Shown in pieces: positions 1-7,492 of a stretch of DNA of 16,114 nt. The position numbers and the translations under genes are program-made. Numbering within the stretch: the stretch's first letter is position 1; the number at the start of each line of letters is the position of its first letter. The stretch is from Faecalimonas sp. (GTDB lineage Bacteria > Bacillota_A > Clostridia > Lachnospirales > Lachnospiraceae): positions 1 to 16,114 of the forward strand of contig JAPFCT010000119.1 of the NCBI GenBank assembly GCA_026169575.1. Reading direction: 5' to 3'. The notes beneath the pieces are model-generated. The model made no database searches. It had not been told where the DNA came from and saw only the letters and a program-made list of their open reading frames with translations.

Positions 1-172
1 GGTAAGGAATCCTCCTGTTACTGAGCAGGTAATACTTTCCTTCATAGAAAATATATTCCTCTCCCCTGGCAGGTTTCTTATCCTGTGTAATCAGTGCGGT
101 AGTAAAAACCTGGTTGCAGGTCTTCATATTTTTGTTTCCATGGTCAACTGCAATTCGTAACTTTCTTATCAT
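1..172 (-). CDS. ParM/StbA-type actin-like segregation protein, N-terminal part
   Basis: The reading frame starts at an ATG at 172 and runs off the left edge, giving 57 residues. It opens with MIRKLRIAVDHGNKNMKT, which resembles the phosphate-1 motif (hydrophobic-D-x-G-x-x-N-x-K) of ParM/StbA actin-like ATPases. A second recognisable stretch, YEGKYYLLSNRRIPY, matches the early region of ParM-like proteins in Firmicutes elements. An AAAGGAG ribosome binding site lies about 10 nt upstream (rc of 183-189). Known: ParM polymers push plasmid copies apart. Inferred: in an ICE it would stabilise the excised circular form. It has its own transcription unit, because a terminator precedes it. Its DNA-binding partner (ParR-like) would lie further left and cannot be checked here. 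Confidence 0.75.
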   Translation of the reverse strand, partial: MIRKLRIAVDHGNKNMKTCNQVFTTALITQDKKPARGEEYIFYEGKYYLLSNRRIPY

Positions 173-202
173 AAAAGCATCTCTCCTTTATTCTTGATAC
201 TT

Positions 203-233
203 ATTCTGTACGTATAGATTCCGTATAACGCAA
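203..233 (-). promoter_or_regulatory. Weak promoter and repeat boxes upstream of the ParM-like gene
   Basis: On the minus strand TTGCGT (228-233) and TACAGA (205-210) are 17 bp apart, a poor sigma-A match. The stretch contains ATTCTGTA (203-210) and ATTCCGTATA (218-227), two similar boxes 15 bp apart. The 10-mer ATTCCGTATA recurs at 9288-9297 beside the repressor gene, so these could be repressor sites. Confidence 0.35.
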
Positions 234-241
234 CTTATTAC

Positions 242-281
242 AAAAAAATATCCCGCCTGCAGTTCATACCACAGACAGGAT
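242..281 (-). terminator. Rho-independent terminator after the 306-716 gene
   Basis: Minus-strand stem ATCCTGTCTG / CAGGCGGGAT (10 pairs, two of them G-U) with a 12-nt loop, followed by a run of seven T. It lies just past the stop of the 306-716 gene and ends the sortase operon before the ParM-like gene. Confidence 0.85.
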
Positions 282-305
282 ACCCTTTTCTTTCTTACAC
301 ATACT

Positions 306-716
306 TTATAAAAACGCTGCTTCTTTTGGCATTATCTTCTGAAACAATTCCTGATACCGCTTATTACCCGCAGGAACCAAAGGACCACGATAAGATGTTT
401 CAGACCAAAGCATCAGTTCTTCCGCTTCAGAATAAAATGGTCGGTTCGGTGTCGTAATATCGCCATACTGCACTTGCGGAGTGCTTGGTTTCAGAAAAAG
501 TTCTGCATCTTTTTGCGTAAACACTTTTGATATACCTTCCATTTTTTCCGCAAAAAAAGCCTCTACCACTTGTGGTAAGAAGCCCCTTTCTAAATAATAT
601 TGCGCTCTCCCTTGTATTTTTTTAACAAGTTCAAACCGCATCTTTCGTTCTTTTTCGCTGCACGTTTCATCCAAAAGAATATCTGCCAGCACATTTATGT
701 ATTCATAATCTAACAT
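306..716 (-). CDS. Hypothetical element protein downstream of the sortase
   Basis: This encodes 136 residues that I do not recognise. It has no signal peptide or membrane segment, so it is probably cytoplasmic. The N-terminal half is charged and helical in character (KERKMRFELVKKIQGRAQYYLERGF starts near residue 22, shown only in part: KKIQGRAQYYLERGF). The C-terminal half has a proline/tyrosine-rich stretch around residues 77-116. The start is supported by GGAGG 10 nt upstream; that site lies inside the last codons of the sortase gene, so the two are translated together. It is the last gene before a strong terminator. The tight link to srtB does not show a functional link, because the upstream genes are DNA-processing genes. 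Confidence 0.7.
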   Translation of the reverse strand: MLDYEYINVLADILLDETCSEKERKMRFELVKKIQGRAQYYLERGFLPQVVEAFFAEKMEGISKVFTQKDAELFLKPSTPQVQYGDITTPNRPFYSEAEELMLWSETSYRGPLVPAGNKRYQELFQKIMPKEAAFL

Positions 717-718
717 CT

Positions 719-1501
719 TTATGATTCCTCCATACTAATTTTTTGATCCAGTCTTCCATGTACCAAATACCGATAGTCTTTCCGCGTATTTACACAGGTA
801 GATAACGTAATTATCCTGTCCTTTTCTGATACCGGTATTCCCGTATCATATTCTGAACTTGCCTGTATCACTCCTAAAAAATCCTGATAGTCTTTCACAT
901 CCGGAAAAGAATATGTGTACGCTGCATTATTTACCGGAGCTGCGTAACAAGAAAAAATGTGATATTCATATACATAGCCCGGCACATAAACATAAAACTT
1001 CGGATACACATCGTAAACTCCTGGATCCTGATATTTTTCCAAGGTTCCGAACATGCTCCCATCCCGCATATTATGTCCATAGATGATGGTATTCCGATCC
1101 GTAAAATCCTCCTGGTTATGATAATCCATAAATATACTGCCGCTTTTATTCGTTTCTCCATTGATCATGTGATGGAGATAGTAGGCATTGTCCGTTCCTT
1201 TTGCCACAGGATAACTGATGTCAAGCGCCGGAATCTGTATCCAGGCAATGACTTCCGGGTTGATGCTTTGCAGACTCACAAAGTCCACCTGAAGAAATGG
1301 AAACGCTGAATTTTCCTCAGAAGACTTCTCCTCTTCCGGCTCTTTTGTACTTTCAGGCTCCCGGATATATTCTTCAAGTTCTTCGTAGGCCTGTTCTCCT
1401 TCTCGATAACTCATGCAGATACGTACAATCGCACCTACGGAACCAAAGAACAGTATTCCGGCTAATATCATGCACATCATATAGATTTTATTTCGTTTCA
1501 T
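719..1501 (-). CDS. srtB: Class B sortase
   Basis: A 260-residue membrane-anchored cysteine transpeptidase that would act on the outer face of the membrane, joining sorted proteins to cell wall or to each other. Residues 7-29 form one hydrophobic N-terminal anchor, followed by a charged Glu/Lys/Ser-rich linker (about 35-65) and the sortase domain. Catalytic residues are visible: His143 in IIYGHNM, Cys236 in the TLSTC motif, and Arg244 in DYRYLVHGR. Length and motifs fit class B sortases common in Firmicutes conjugative elements. Its substrate is not in the window; in ICEs sortases often sit near surface adhesins or transfer proteins. The ribosome binding site is weak (AGAAGA, about 8 nt upstream), and a hairpin lies just upstream. 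Confidence 0.92.
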   Translation of the reverse strand: MKRNKIYMMCMILAGILFFGSVGAIVRICMSYREGEQAYEELEEYIREPESTKEPEEEKSSEENSAFPFLQVDFVSLQSINPEVIAWIQIPALDISYPVAKGTDNAYYLHHMINGETNKSGSIFMDYHNQEDFTDRNTIIYGHNMRDGSMFGTLEKYQDPGVYDVYPKFYVYVPGYVYEYHIFSCYAAPVNNAAYTYSFPDVKDYQDFLGVIQASSEYDTGIPVSEKDRIITLSTCVNTRKDYRYLVHGRLDQKISMEES

Positions 1502-1518
1502 GTAAATTCTTCTTTTCC

Positions 1519-1540
1519 AGCCGGAGCAAAAGCCCCGACT
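1519..1540 (-). other. Intergenic hairpin between the primase-like gene and srtB
   Basis: Minus-strand stem AGTCGGGGC / GCTCCGGCT (9 pairs, two of them G-U) with a TTTT loop. It has no T-run, so it is not a terminator. It ends about 18 nt before the srtB start and may affect srtB translation or mRNA processing. Confidence 0.5.
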
Positions 1541-1549
1541 GTCCTCTTA

Positions 1550-2737
1550 TCATTTCTTTTTTGAATAGTAATAATCATCAATTCCTTTAATCTGTCCATT
1601 CCATTCTCCGGAGTCGTCCATATCCCAGACCATACGGCTCATAGAAATGGATAGTTCCTGACAAATCTCATACACCTTCTTACATCCATTTTGGATAATT
1701 TGTCGTTTCTGCAGTTTATGCTGACAGTAACCGTCTCTGCCCTTTTGCCTGCAGCTTTCACACTTGCTGTAATTCCCATCACAAAGGACTTTCATTTTCT
1801 TATCCATATCGTAGGCTTCAAATAGATGCTGAAGATTTCGCTGTCTAAATGCCTCCAGTACCGGTTTTGCATTACGATACTGGTTTACCCCTGCCACACA
1901 GACAAAGGTATCTCCGGACAGAAAATGTGCAATGGTTCCCTTTAATGCTCCCTCAGTCAAATAGACCTCAGAAGCATTCAAATCTCCAATCACATGTACC
2001 GGGCTTCCGGAGGATACACCATTTTTGAATTTTACACTGGATAGCCAGATATATTTTCTACCCTCGACCACATGATCTAACCGGATTTGAAAGCCCTGGA
2101 TTTTTCCCTGCATGGACAGAATTGGAATCAGGATACCGGAGTTCTTTGGAGAAAAATTGATGGTCCATTCTCCGTTTTCACCCTCGTAAAATCCTGGGAC
2201 ACCCTTAACAACCAACCCTTCATCCTGCAGTTTCCTTACCAGACTTCTAATTCCAAACAATGGCACACTTCGGTACCTCTGTCCTTCGATCTGCTCTAAA
2301 GTAAGTCCTCGTTTTAACAAATCTTCCTTATGCTGTTCATTTAAAATCATAAGCGAAAGCATCCGGGAATAAGTCCGGTCTATCGTTTCAGCATCCGCAA
2401 GTTCCGCAAGAATAATCTCTGGTTCTATTTCTTTTTGTTCTGCCACGATATAATCCGTCCGATATTCTCCTTTTCCAAGCGCTTCGCGTATTTGTCGGTT
2501 TGCCTCTGAAGTATTCACACCATAAAGTCTTCCGTACAGATCCAACATACCGCCAGATACATCACATCGGTTACACCGGAATACATTTTTTCGCAGGTTG
2601 ACATTCATCTTTCCTTTTGTTTCCCCACAAAAAGGGCAGTTCACATCCAGAGAGACAGAATTCTTATGTCTTACCTGTAGTTTTAACAAGTTGACTACAT
2701 CAGAAATATCGTAATCAAACCCTGTCATATCGTACAT
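1550..2737 (-). CDS. DnaG-like primase fragment: CHC2 zinc finger plus TOPRIM (DUF3854-like)
   Basis: This encodes 395 residues. Residues 34-58 form a CHC2-type zinc ribbon (Cys34, Cys37, Cys55, Cys58 in CPFC and CNRC). A TOPRIM-like region follows, with the acidic residue in YLTEGALKG and a DxD in EAYDMDKK. This is the architecture of DnaG-related proteins of plasmids, phages and ICEs, including the DUF3854 group. Inferred: it binds single-stranded DNA and may prime replication or act on the transferred strand. The usual catalytic RNA-polymerase core is not obvious, so activity is uncertain. A second Cys cluster is present near the C-terminus (319, 326, 329, 338). The ATG at 2737 is chosen over the GTG at 2761 because AGGAGG (2747-2752) sits 9 nt upstream of it, inside the longer frame. 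Confidence 0.8.
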   Translation of the reverse strand: MYDMTGFDYDISDVVNLLKLQVRHKNSVSLDVNCPFCGETKGKMNVNLRKNVFRCNRCDVSGGMLDLYGRLYGVNTSEANRQIREALGKGEYRTDYIVAEQKEIEPEIILAELADAETIDRTYSRMLSLMILNEQHKEDLLKRGLTLEQIEGQRYRSVPLFGIRSLVRKLQDEGLVVKGVPGFYEGENGEWTINFSPKNSGILIPILSMQGKIQGFQIRLDHVVEGRKYIWLSSVKFKNGVSSGSPVHVIGDLNASEVYLTEGALKGTIAHFLSGDTFVCVAGVNQYRNAKPVLEAFRQRNLQHLFEAYDMDKKMKVLCDGNYSKCESCRQKGRDGYCQHKLQKRQIIQNGCKKVYEICQELSISMSRMVWDMDDSGEWNGQIKGIDDYYYSKKK

Positions 2738-2756
2738 TCTCTGTCTCCTCCTTTCT

Positions 2757-2780
2757 CCCACAGCCTGTTAAGACTGTGGG
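2757..2780 (-). other. Hairpin upstream of the primase-like gene
   Basis: Perfect 7-bp inverted repeat CCCACAG / CTGTGGG with a 10-nt spacer. It lies between the stop of the upstream gene and the ribosome binding site at 2747-2752. No T-run follows, so it is more likely an mRNA processing or stability element, or an operator, than a terminator. Confidence 0.5.
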
Positions 2781-2788
2781 AAGCATAA

Positions 2789-3727
2789 TTAACCAGCCAT
2801 CGGCAATGCTCGCTGAAGAATCACCCTTGCTGCAGCTATCATCAGATGGTCTTTTCCACTGTACTCATTGGCATACCAGCCTAAACTGGACGGACTCTCC
2901 ATTGCAACTTGTCCCATAGTCTTATTCTTCAATCTCCCACAGGTAACCGTCACACTGAGTGCCTGTTCATAGGTCATACGGTTGACCAATTCTTCCGCCG
3001 GAAGCTTAGGATCCAATGCCTGGTTTTGTAACGTTGGAATACCATTCATGCCACCGATAGTATTTCCATTCGCCTGAGCATTCTGATAAAGCTGTTCCAT
3101 CATCGGTGTTGCCCCTTGTATTGGCGGTGCTGCTGAAAGATCCGGAGCTGCCGTATGGACACCTGCCTGTCCGGTTCCCATATTCTGTGCCACATTTGCT
3201 GCCATCCCATTGTTTGGTGTCTGTCCGGAATTTACCGGCATCTGCATGGTTCCATTTGGCTGCAAAGTTTCCAGATTCGGTGGTACTGGAATACCTGCGT
3301 CCACTTGCAGGGGATCATTTTCTTCCCCCACATCGGCAAACTGTACACCATATCCGGCATCTGCTAATGCACGTCCGGTAGCTGCTGTCTCTGCAAGTTC
3401 CAGAAATTTGTCACCAAACTTCGGATCCGCGGTGCGAAACCGCTGTGCGTAGGAATTTCCCACACAATCTTCCTTCTGGTCACATTTATCCAGATAGACT
3501 CTTGCCTCCACAACTGCCATATTCTCTGTCAGACTAATGATGTTACTGATAATTTTCCCTGTCGGATTTAAAAGCCGGAACCAAAGTTTCCGGTATTTCA
3601 CATCCAGATATAACTGTTCCGCCTCTCCCTCATTGGAAATTCTCCGGGCAAGTTCCAACGGATTGAACCCTTCTACCTTGTTTAATGCTGCTACTGCCTT
3701 TGATTTGTTATATAATAATTCGGTCAT
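2789..3727 (-). CDS. Putative single-strand annealing / recombination protein with C-terminal add-on domain
   Basis: This encodes 312 residues in three parts. Residues 1-130 are conserved-looking and include DVKYRKLWFRLLNPTGKI and ETAATGRALADAGYG (112-126). The latter pattern (ETAxxGRALAxxGY) is typical of phage and plasmid ssDNA-annealing-type proteins of the ERF/Rad52-like kind. Residues 135-245 are a low-complexity Pro/Asn/Gln/Gly/Met-rich linker, probably disordered. Residues 250-312 form a small domain (YEQALSVTVTCGRLKNKTMGQV) that loosely resembles the GKxKGKTLGE domain found at the ends of some exonucleases. Inferred role: DNA strand annealing with the nearby YqaJ exonuclease. The family cannot be fixed without a profile search. 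AAAGGAG precedes the ATG, and a promoter lies 40-70 bp upstream. Confidence 0.6.
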   Translation of the reverse strand: MTELLYNKSKAVAALNKVEGFNPLELARRISNEGEAEQLYLDVKYRKLWFRLLNPTGKIISNIISLTENMAVVEARVYLDKCDQKEDCVGNSYAQRFRTADPKFGDKFLELAETAATGRALADAGYGVQFADVGEENDPLQVDAGIPVPPNLETLQPNGTMQMPVNSGQTPNNGMAANVAQNMGTGQAGVHTAAPDLSAAPPIQGATPMMEQLYQNAQANGNTIGGMNGIPTLQNQALDPKLPAEELVNRMTYEQALSVTVTCGRLKNKTMGQVAMESPSSLGWYANEYSGKDHLMIAAARVILQRALPMAG

Positions 3728-3766
3728 TGCCTACTCCTTTCTTTTTACCGGCAGAAATGATCTCTC

Positions 3767-3794
3767 TATATAATAATTATCCGCCGATTCTCAA
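3767..3794 (-). promoter_or_regulatory. Sigma-A-like promoter for the annealing-protein operon
   Basis: On the minus strand, TTGAGA (3789-3794) and TATATA (3767-3772) are 16 bp apart. The A/T tracts at about 3803-3822 sit where an UP element would be. It would drive the annealing protein, primase-like protein, srtB and the last gene. No terminator was seen after the RecD2-type gene, so readthrough from upstream is also possible. Confidence 0.6.
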
Positions 3795-3819
3795 TCTTGG
3801 TCATTTTTAAAAAAATTTT

Positions 3820-6063
3820 TTAAACTGCCAGTCGTAATTGCTCCATTTTCGGCTGACGCTGCGTCGGTTTCTGGTATATATCACAATAATATCGGATCCG
3901 TTCTGCCAGTATGGTATTCCTCGTGCCGGTACTTTCCTGTTTGATGGCTACCGTAATCGCCTTTTTCTCTCCTACAAGATAAACCTTCTGTTTGGCTCTG
4001 GTGATTCCGGTATACAGGATATTTCGTTTCAGCATCTTGTAAAATGCCCACACCCATGGAATGATCACTACCTGGCACTCATTTCCCTGACTCTTATGTA
4101 TGGTGATTGCATTTGCGTGTTCCACCATATCCATCTGATCTGCTTCATATAACACGCTGCGTCCATCCGGAAATACGATTCTGGCAAGTGGGTTGTTATC
4201 CTCATCTTCAGATATTTCGGTAAGGATCCCCATATCCCCATTACTGGCAACTTCCGTATTCTTATTTTGGAGAACTTTGTCCCCTTCCCGGAAGATATGG
4301 TCATGGATATGGAGTTCCTTTTTCCCAGAGATGGGCGGATTCACCAAATCCTGTATAGTCCGATTGATTTCTATTACCCCTGCGGCACTTCGCACCTTAT
4401 AAGGTGACAAAATCTGCACCTGATCCATGCCATGTACTGCAAGTTCTTTTACATACAATTCCTTAACAATTTGAGCTGCCTCTTCTGCACCTTTGCAGGC
4501 AATCATCTGGAAGTCTTCCCCTTCTATCAAGTCAGTACGTCCTTGCTGCATCAATTTTGCATTAAGAGCAATGTTGCTGTTCTTCCCCTGTCGGTATACT
4601 AAATCTAAAGTTGTTACCGGGATCTTCCCACACAGAATCAACTGACGGAACACTTCTCCGGCTCCAACAGAAGGAAGCTGATGGATGTCTCCTACTAGAA
4701 GCACTCTGGCACTTGGTTTTACCTTGCTGAAAAATTCATAAGCGAGGTGCATATCCACCATGGAAAACTCATCTACGTTTACAAATTCTGCAGATAATTC
4801 CTCCAGCATCGGTTCATATTCCTCATCGCCATAAAGCCCTAATGCCATGTGCATCGTGCTGGACTCTTCATGTCCTGTACTTTCTGCCATCCTTCTTGCA
4901 GCTCGTCCCGTCGGTGCCATGAGTTGTACTTCCGTTTTGTATTTCTCCTTATGGATATACAAAATGACTTTTAAAACCGTTGTCTTGCCGGTTCCCGGAC
5001 CTCCGGTAATAATACTGATAGGACTTCTAAACACCATACGGACCGCCTCTTTCTGACAGTCCGATAACGTAATGCCCAGAACCTTCTGTGCCTCTTCCAG
5101 TTCTTTTTCTATGGATTCAGCCGGAATCTGTTTCATCAGTCTCTTTGCAATCATCATAGCTGTCCTTCGTTCTTCCTCATACTGTGTTACCCGGTAAATC
5201 CGGTCATCATCTACAACAATACTATGCTGTACCGCTAACCGATACAAAACACCATTTATTTCCGGCTCTGTGATCTGATCAAGTGTCTGGTCTTCATTGA
5301 GAAGATTTAAGACGCTTTTGATCAGTGCATCCTGTTTCAAATACAGATGTCCGTTCTGACGCATTTCTTCGTTCAGCACATAACTGATACAGCCGGAAAT
5401 CCGCATGGGATCATTGGGCGATGCTCCGCATTGTCTTGCAATCGCATCCACTGTAAGAAAGCCAAAGCCTTTGACATGAAACAGGGCATACGGCTGTTTG
5501 CGGATAATCTCCATCGAACGGTCCTGATATTGTTTCAGGATCATATTTACCTTCTTGGGTGTCACATGAAAAGGAGCTAAAAAGGTCATCAATTCCCGGA
5601 ATACCTGGTTCTTCCCAAAGGATTCCATGATGCCATCCAGCTTTTTCTTTGAAATCCCCCGTACCTTCAGTAACTTCTCCGGTGTCTTTTCCATAATTTC
5701 CAACGTATTCAATCCAAACTGATCGACAATACGTTCCGCCATTTTCGGTCCAACACCTTTTACAGAACCGCAGGAGAGGTATCCTAAGATACCCTCCCTG
5801 GTTCTTGGTACAACTTCCAAAAAGCTTTCCACCTTATATTGAAGTCCATGAGTACTGGATTCCCAGTTTCCCTCCATCTCCACTTCAATTTCATCCGAAA
5901 GCGGAAGATCATAACCGATGGCAGTAAACGCAATGACTTTCTTTGCGGACCAGAATTTGTCTCTGGCAGACAAAGGAACGCTGGTATCCTGGGTAGAAAA
6001 AACAGCTATGGTATACCCATTCTCCTCATTTTGAAAAATCTTACGTATGTATCTGCACCTCAT
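3820..6063 (-). CDS. recD2: RecD2-type SF1B DNA helicase
   Basis: This encodes 747 residues, the usual RecD2 size. Seen in order: an OB-like N-terminus (RCRYIRKIFQNEENGYTIAVF), helix-hairpin-helix repeats (GSVKGVGPKMAERIV, about 99-113, and KVRGISKKKLD), then the helicase core. Walker A is GGPGTGKTT (354-362), Walker B is VDEFSM (430-435), and motif III is LVGDIHQLPSVG. Motif IV has YRQ (490-492), motif V has TIHKSQGNE (654-662), and motif VI has YTGITRAK (684-691). RecD2 is a 5'-3' ATP-driven helicase that acts without RecBC. Inferred: it unwinds element DNA for replication or recombination. Its start overlaps the upstream gene by 23 nt, and GGAGGG lies 9 nt before the ATG. Chromosomal copies exist in many Firmicutes, so this is likely an element paralogue. 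Confidence 0.93.
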   Translation of the reverse strand: MRCRYIRKIFQNEENGYTIAVFSTQDTSVPLSARDKFWSAKKVIAFTAIGYDLPLSDEIEVEMEGNWESSTHGLQYKVESFLEVVPRTREGILGYLSCGSVKGVGPKMAERIVDQFGLNTLEIMEKTPEKLLKVRGISKKKLDGIMESFGKNQVFRELMTFLAPFHVTPKKVNMILKQYQDRSMEIIRKQPYALFHVKGFGFLTVDAIARQCGASPNDPMRISGCISYVLNEEMRQNGHLYLKQDALIKSVLNLLNEDQTLDQITEPEINGVLYRLAVQHSIVVDDDRIYRVTQYEEERRTAMMIAKRLMKQIPAESIEKELEEAQKVLGITLSDCQKEAVRMVFRSPISIITGGPGTGKTTVLKVILYIHKEKYKTEVQLMAPTGRAARRMAESTGHEESSTMHMALGLYGDEEYEPMLEELSAEFVNVDEFSMVDMHLAYEFFSKVKPSARVLLVGDIHQLPSVGAGEVFRQLILCGKIPVTTLDLVYRQGKNSNIALNAKLMQQGRTDLIEGEDFQMIACKGAEEAAQIVKELYVKELAVHGMDQVQILSPYKVRSAAGVIEINRTIQDLVNPPISGKKELHIHDHIFREGDKVLQNKNTEVASNGDMGILTEISEDEDNNPLARIVFPDGRSVLYEADQMDMVEHANAITIHKSQGNECQVVIIPWVWAFYKMLKRNILYTGITRAKQKVYLVGEKKAITVAIKQESTGTRNTILAERIRYYCDIYQKPTQRQPKMEQLRLAV

Positions 6064-6442
6064 CGTTTATTTCCCTCCAATTTTCTATCTTTATCAATTC
6101 ACCGGGATACTTGATTCCGTCGTACCAATACACCTCCTTGCCTTTTTCAAATGCAGCCTTTATCTCGCCTGCCATTCCGGCGCTTATATACGGTCCGCAG
6201 ACAACCACCACATCACACAACGTAAGCAGGATCATACCAATCTGTAACGCTGCCTCCCGTTCTTCTGGAATCTCATCATCCAACATAAGGGGAAGATGTG
6301 CATGGGATGCAAAAGTACGACAATGATAAAGCCGTTTGATCTGCATCAGATAAAACTTTGCTTTTTCCATATTCTGCTGTCTGACTTCTTTTGTAGTCGC
6401 AGACAGCGGGGAGCAGATATATGCTCTTTTTCCATCTAACAT
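6041..6442 (-). CDS. DUF4406-like / nucleoside 2-deoxyribosyltransferase-fold protein
   Basis: This encodes 133 residues with a Rossmann-like layout. It has an N-terminal strand with RAYICSPLS, an alpha-helical stretch with NMEKAKFYL, then HLPLML, a CDVVVVCGPYISAGMAGEI block and KGKEVYWYDG. The SPLS start, the xVxGxxISxGMxxEI block and the length of about 130 match the DUF4406/DUF7768 group, relatives of nucleoside 2-deoxyribosyltransferases that are common in phages and mobile elements. The real substrate is unknown; binding or cleaving a nucleotide is a family-based inference. The ATG overlaps the exonuclease stop in TAATG, with AAGGAGG 8 nt upstream, so the two genes are translationally coupled. 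Confidence 0.75.
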   Translation of the reverse strand: MLDGKRAYICSPLSATTKEVRQQNMEKAKFYLMQIKRLYHCRTFASHAHLPLMLDDEIPEEREAALQIGMILLTLCDVVVVCGPYISAGMAGEIKAAFEKGKEVYWYDGIKYPGELIKIENWREINDEVQIHT

Positions 6443-7479
6443 TACGCTGCCTCCTTCTTAATCCGAAATGTCCGGCTCTCTGAGGTACTGGCGTATTCCT
6501 CATAAATATCCGGATGCTGGATCTTTAATTTCTCCATCTGTTCTTTTCCAATCTGGGTACGGATGGTTGGATTGTATGTGATCTTGTAACGAGAGCTTCC
6601 GTCCTCCATCACTGCTTTGCAGCCCTGACCGAGAAGTTCCACAAAAGGAACACTCAATGCTTTTTGCTCTGCATCAATTTCCTTTTTTCTTCGTTCCAAC
6701 TGTGATTTTTCCTCCGCTAACATCAGAAAGCGCTCCAGACTTCTTGACTCCAGCCCGGAAATCGTAATTTCAGGAATGGTCTTATCCGCAAAACCTTTGT
6801 ACCTCCGGATACTGGCTAAAACCAGATCTGCTTTCCCGTTATAAGGCGGCTCCACCTTTTTCTCCACATACTCATGCCAGAAGTACTCTTCCTGGTCAAT
6901 CAGTTCCTGTTCTTCCATCTCGTCACGCTCCAGAAAACGGTAAACAAATTCATTCTCATTATTTCCGTACAAGCAGGCGATATAGGCTTTCTTGATGTTC
7001 ATCACTGCCATATAATGCCTTACCTGAAGAACATAGTTTTCTGGGATTCCGTCATCTGCCCATTTATCTTTGGCATTGTAATTACCGGTTTTACATTCCA
7101 AGATTCCGATACTTCCATCCGGAAACCGGATAAAATAATCTACATCCGCAAGCATGAACGGATAGAAGGGATGCCGGAACATCTTCCGGACAGGAAAAAC
7201 TTCTAATCCAGTCTTTTTTGAGAAGATCATGGCTACCAGATCTTCCAAACGATGTCCCACTTCTTTTGCCACCCAGTTACTTTCTCCTTCATCAATCATT
7301 GGTTTTACACCAATTTTGTCGTAATAGAGATCTTTTATGGTTGCAAAGGGTGAGATTCCCATAATAGCGGCTACATCACTTCCACCAATCCCAAGTCTTC
7401 GGTAATCCAGCCATTCCTCTCTTGTAAGTGGCTCAATATTCACAACAACTTCCGGTTCATAATTCAATGCTAAACTCAT
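6442..7479 (-). CDS. YqaJ/lambda-exonuclease-family recombination nuclease
   Basis: This encodes 345 residues. Motifs of the YqaJ viral recombinase family (PD-(D/E)XK fold) are clear: REEWLDYRRLGIGGSDVAAI (20-39), GHRLED with Glu79, MLADVDYF with Asp112/Asp114, the catalytic LECKTGNY (Glu128, Lys130) and QVRHYM (152-157). The C-terminal part (about 260-345) is helical and charged and I do not assign it. Known: such nucleases resect double-stranded ends 5'-3' and hand single strands to an annealing protein. The ATG at 7479 is chosen over one at 7554 because AAGGAGG (7488-7494) sits just upstream and overlaps the stop codon of the preceding gene. The longer form would add residues of no visible meaning. 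Confidence 0.9.
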   Translation of the reverse strand: MSLALNYEPEVVVNIEPLTREEWLDYRRLGIGGSDVAAIMGISPFATIKDLYYDKIGVKPMIDEGESNWVAKEVGHRLEDLVAMIFSKKTGLEVFPVRKMFRHPFYPFMLADVDYFIRFPDGSIGILECKTGNYNAKDKWADDGIPENYVLQVRHYMAVMNIKKAYIACLYGNNENEFVYRFLERDEMEEQELIDQEEYFWHEYVEKKVEPPYNGKADLVLASIRRYKGFADKTIPEITISGLESRSLERFLMLAEEKSQLERRKKEIDAEQKALSVPFVELLGQGCKAVMEDGSSRYKITYNPTIRTQIGKEQMEKLKIQHPDIYEEYASTSESRTFRIKKEAA

Positions 7480-7492
7480 TTCTTTGTCCTCC

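Noticed and set aside
959..1309. Long plus-strand frame inside the sortase gene
   Set aside because: It is antisense to a well-supported gene, and its product shows no domain or ribosome binding site.
2738..2761. GTG start giving 8 extra residues on the primase-like protein
   Set aside because: The real AGGAGG site lies inside this extension and points to the ATG at 2737.
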